Part shown: piece after piece, positions 12,051-13,472 of the stretch
Numbering within the stretch: position 1 is the first letter of the stretch
Layout: each line of letters opens with the position of its first letter
From: an uncultured Eubacteriales bacterium
GTDB lineage: Bacteria > Bacillota > Clostridia > Oscillospirales > Oscillospiraceae
Length of the DNA stretch: 13,472 nt
Assembly (NCBI GenBank): GCA_958427375.1
Contig: CAUABY010000033.1
Location: 1 to 13,472 of the forward strand
Direction: 5' to 3'
Made by a program: the position numbers and the translations under genes
The notes under the pieces: generated by a model
What the model saw: the letters and a program-made list of their open reading frames with translations, nothing else
Told to the model about the DNA's origin: nothing
Databases searched by the model: none

Positions 12051-13472
12051 ATGAGCGAAGCAGTCAATAATCAGATGAATGAGGCACAGGAGCTCTCTGA
12101 AATCCTCCAGGTGCGCCGCGATAAGCTGGCCGCGCTCCAGCAGGAGGGGAGGAACCCATTCCAGCAGACAAAGTTTCAGCGCAGTGCGTGGTCTGCCGAG
12201 ATAAAGGATGACTATGACGCGTTTGACGGGAAAACCGTGTCCGTCGCCGGGCGTATCATGTCCAAGCGCGGCATGGGTAAGGCCATTTTTTGCCATATTA
12301 AGGACGACAAGGGCCAAATCCAGATCTATGTCCGCGCCGACACCGTGAGCGAGCAGGAATTTGCGGACTTCCGCAAGTACGATATCGGCGACATCATTGG
12401 TGTCACAGGCTATGTGTTCAAAACCAGAACCGAGGAAGTCTCCGTACACGTCTCGCAGGTAACGCTGCTTTCAAAATCCCTGCGCCCCCTGCCTGAGAAG
12501 TTCCACGGCATGACCAATACCGAGCTCAAGTACCGCCAGCGCTATGTTGACCTCATCGTCAATGACGACAGCCGCCGCAACTTCGTCATCCGCTCCAGGC
12601 TCATCAGCTACCTCCGCCGCTACCTTGATAACCGCGGCTATATGGAGGTTGAGACCCCGGTGCTCAATACCATCTCCGGCGGCGCAACTGCGCGCCCGTT
12701 CATCACGCACCATAATACGCTGGACATGGATATGTACCTGCGCATCGCCACCGAGCTCAATCTCAAGCGGCTTATCGTAGGCGGCATTGAGCGCGTGTAC
12801 GAAATAGGCCGTCAGTTCCGCAATGAGGGCATGGACACCAAGCATAACCCTGAGTTTACCACCGTTGAGCTTTATGAGTCCTATGCCGACTTTAATGATA
12901 TGATGGACCTCTTTGAGGAGTTCCTCTCCGGCGCGGCTAAGGAAATACTCGGTACTTATGACGTCAGCTGGCAGGGTCACGAGGTCAGCCTGAAGCCTCC
13001 TTTCCGCCGCCTTACCATGGCGGAGGCCGTCAAGGAGTATCTCGGCGTTGATTTCACGGCGATTGACAGCGATGAAGAGGCTGTCGCCGCGGCGCAGAGC
13101 ATCGGCGTTGATATGAGCAAGGCCGAAAAGACATGGGGTCACGCGCTCTATGAGTGCTATGACCAGAAGGTTGAAGAGCAGATAATCCAGCCCACCTTCA
13201 TCACCATGCATCCGGTTGACGTCTCGCCCCTTGCGAAGCGCAGCCCCAAGGATGCGCGCCTGACAGAGCGTTTTGAGCTTTTTGTCTGCGGCAGTGAGAT
13301 GGGCAACGCTTTCTCCGAGCTCAACGACCCCATCGACCAGAAAGCCCGCTTCCAGAAGCAGGCTGAGCTTCGCGCCAAGGGCGACGATGAGGCCGGCATG
13401 ATGGATGAGGACTTCATCATCGCGCTTGAGTACGGCATGCCGATCGCACAGCCTCCTGGCTGCGGAAGGACA
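12051..13472 (+). CDS. lysS: Lysyl-tRNA synthetase, class II (3' end missing)
   Basis: The enzyme charges tRNA-Lys with lysine in the cytoplasm. 474 codons are visible before the window ends; bacterial LysS is usually about 490-510 residues, so only the tail is absent. The N-terminal OB-fold anticodon-binding domain (about 62-145) holds VSVAGRIMSKRGMGKAIF (63-80). The class II core shows RYVDLI (164-169), MEVETPVL (198-205), the LysRS segment ISGGATARPFITHHNTLDMD (208-227), motif 2 in RQFRNEGMDTKHNPEFTTVE (254-273), and SEMGNAFSELNDPIDQ (415-430). ATG 12051 has AGGTGG (12037-12042) 8 nt upstream. Residues up to M463-P464 fit; the last ten codons (13443-13472) read IAQPPGCGRT where the family has the Gly-rich motif 3 (PPTGGLGIGIDR). 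This may be an assembly or edge error, or a real break. Confidence 0.95.
   Translation, partial: MSEAVNNQMNEAQELSEILQVRRDKLAALQQEGRNPFQQTKFQRSAWSAEIKDDYDAFDGKTVSVAGRIMSKRGMGKAIFCHIKDDKGQIQIYVRADTVSEQEFADFRKYDIGDIIGVTGYVFKTRTEEVSVHVSQVTLLSKSLRPLPEKFHGMTNTELKYRQRYVDLIVNDDSRRNFVIRSRLISYLRRYLDNRGYMEVETPVLNTISGGATARPFITHHNTLDMDMYLRIATELNLKRLIVGGIERVYEIGRQFRNEGMDTKHNPEFTTVELYESYADFNDMMDLFEEFLSGAAKEILGTYDVSWQGHEVSLKPPFRRLTMAEAVKEYLGVDFTAIDSDEEAVAAAQSIGVDMSKAEKTWGHALYECYDQKVEEQIIQPTFITMHPVDVSPLAKRSPKDARLTERFELFVCGSEMGNAFSELNDPIDQKARFQKQAELRAKGDDEAGMMDEDFIIALEYGMPIAQPPGCGRT

Noticed and set aside
12471..13211. Long minus-strand open frame opposite lysS, and a similar one at 4507-5304 opposite the CdaR-like gene
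   Set aside because: Both are antisense to confidently identified genes and have no family resemblance or independent promoter evidence.

Overview
The window reads as a chromosomal segment of a low-to-mid GC anaerobic Firmicute, most likely a gut Clostridia/Oscillospirales member. The basis is family content: a GGGtGRT-family protein, a DUF4830-type protein, a CdaR/PucR-type regulator next to ftsEX, and the gene order ftsE-ftsX-M23-M23-S41 followed by greA and lysS. Ribosome binding sites are strong AGGAGG-like sequences and several promoters match the vegetative sigma-A consensus. No database search was possible, so the taxonomy is inference.

Layout. (1) 1-1112: the 3' end of a gene that may encode an Fe-S scaffold, then a complete GGGtGRT-family gene, ending in a hairpin. 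(2) 1196-2795: a self-contained, visibly AT-richer unit with a near-perfect sigma-A promoter, an O-antigen-ligase/Wzy-like membrane protein gene and an intrinsic terminator. (3) 2796-3124: a convergent intergenic region holding a degenerate but strictly phased 14-bp tandem array (13 units, 2807-2988) and then a GC-richer stretch with competing hairpins. (4) 3125-3586, minus strand: a small membrane-anchored DUF4830-like protein. (5) 3711-4424: an RsuA-family pseudouridine synthase. (6) 4499-5718: a CdaR/PucR-type transcription regulator behind a leader that contains a Shine-Dalgarno/ATG/TAG minimal frame. (7) 5811-11350: a cell-division/cell-wall remodelling cluster of FtsE, FtsX, two tandem secreted coiled-coil M23 endopeptidases and a membrane-anchored PDZ-S41 protein. 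(8) 11347-13472: greA from a consensus promoter that overlaps the S41 stop codon, then lysS, which runs off the window.

How the genes fit together. FtsE (ATPase) and FtsX (membrane partner) form a type VII ABC mechanotransmitter that activates coiled-coil peptidoglycan hydrolases outside the cell. The two M23 proteins directly downstream have the expected signal peptide, long coiled coil and LytM domain, so they are the obvious clients. The S41 protein ending the cluster would normally be a carboxyl-terminal processing protease that trims such hydrolases, but here the position of the catalytic lysine is an arginine. GreA and LysS are unrelated housekeeping genes with their own promoter.

I see no CRISPR array, transposase, integrase, tRNA or rRNA. 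The least explained element is the 14-bp array. The most testable protein oddity is the S41 active-site substitution. The last ~30 bases of the window do not match the expected lysyl-tRNA synthetase motif 3 in any frame.
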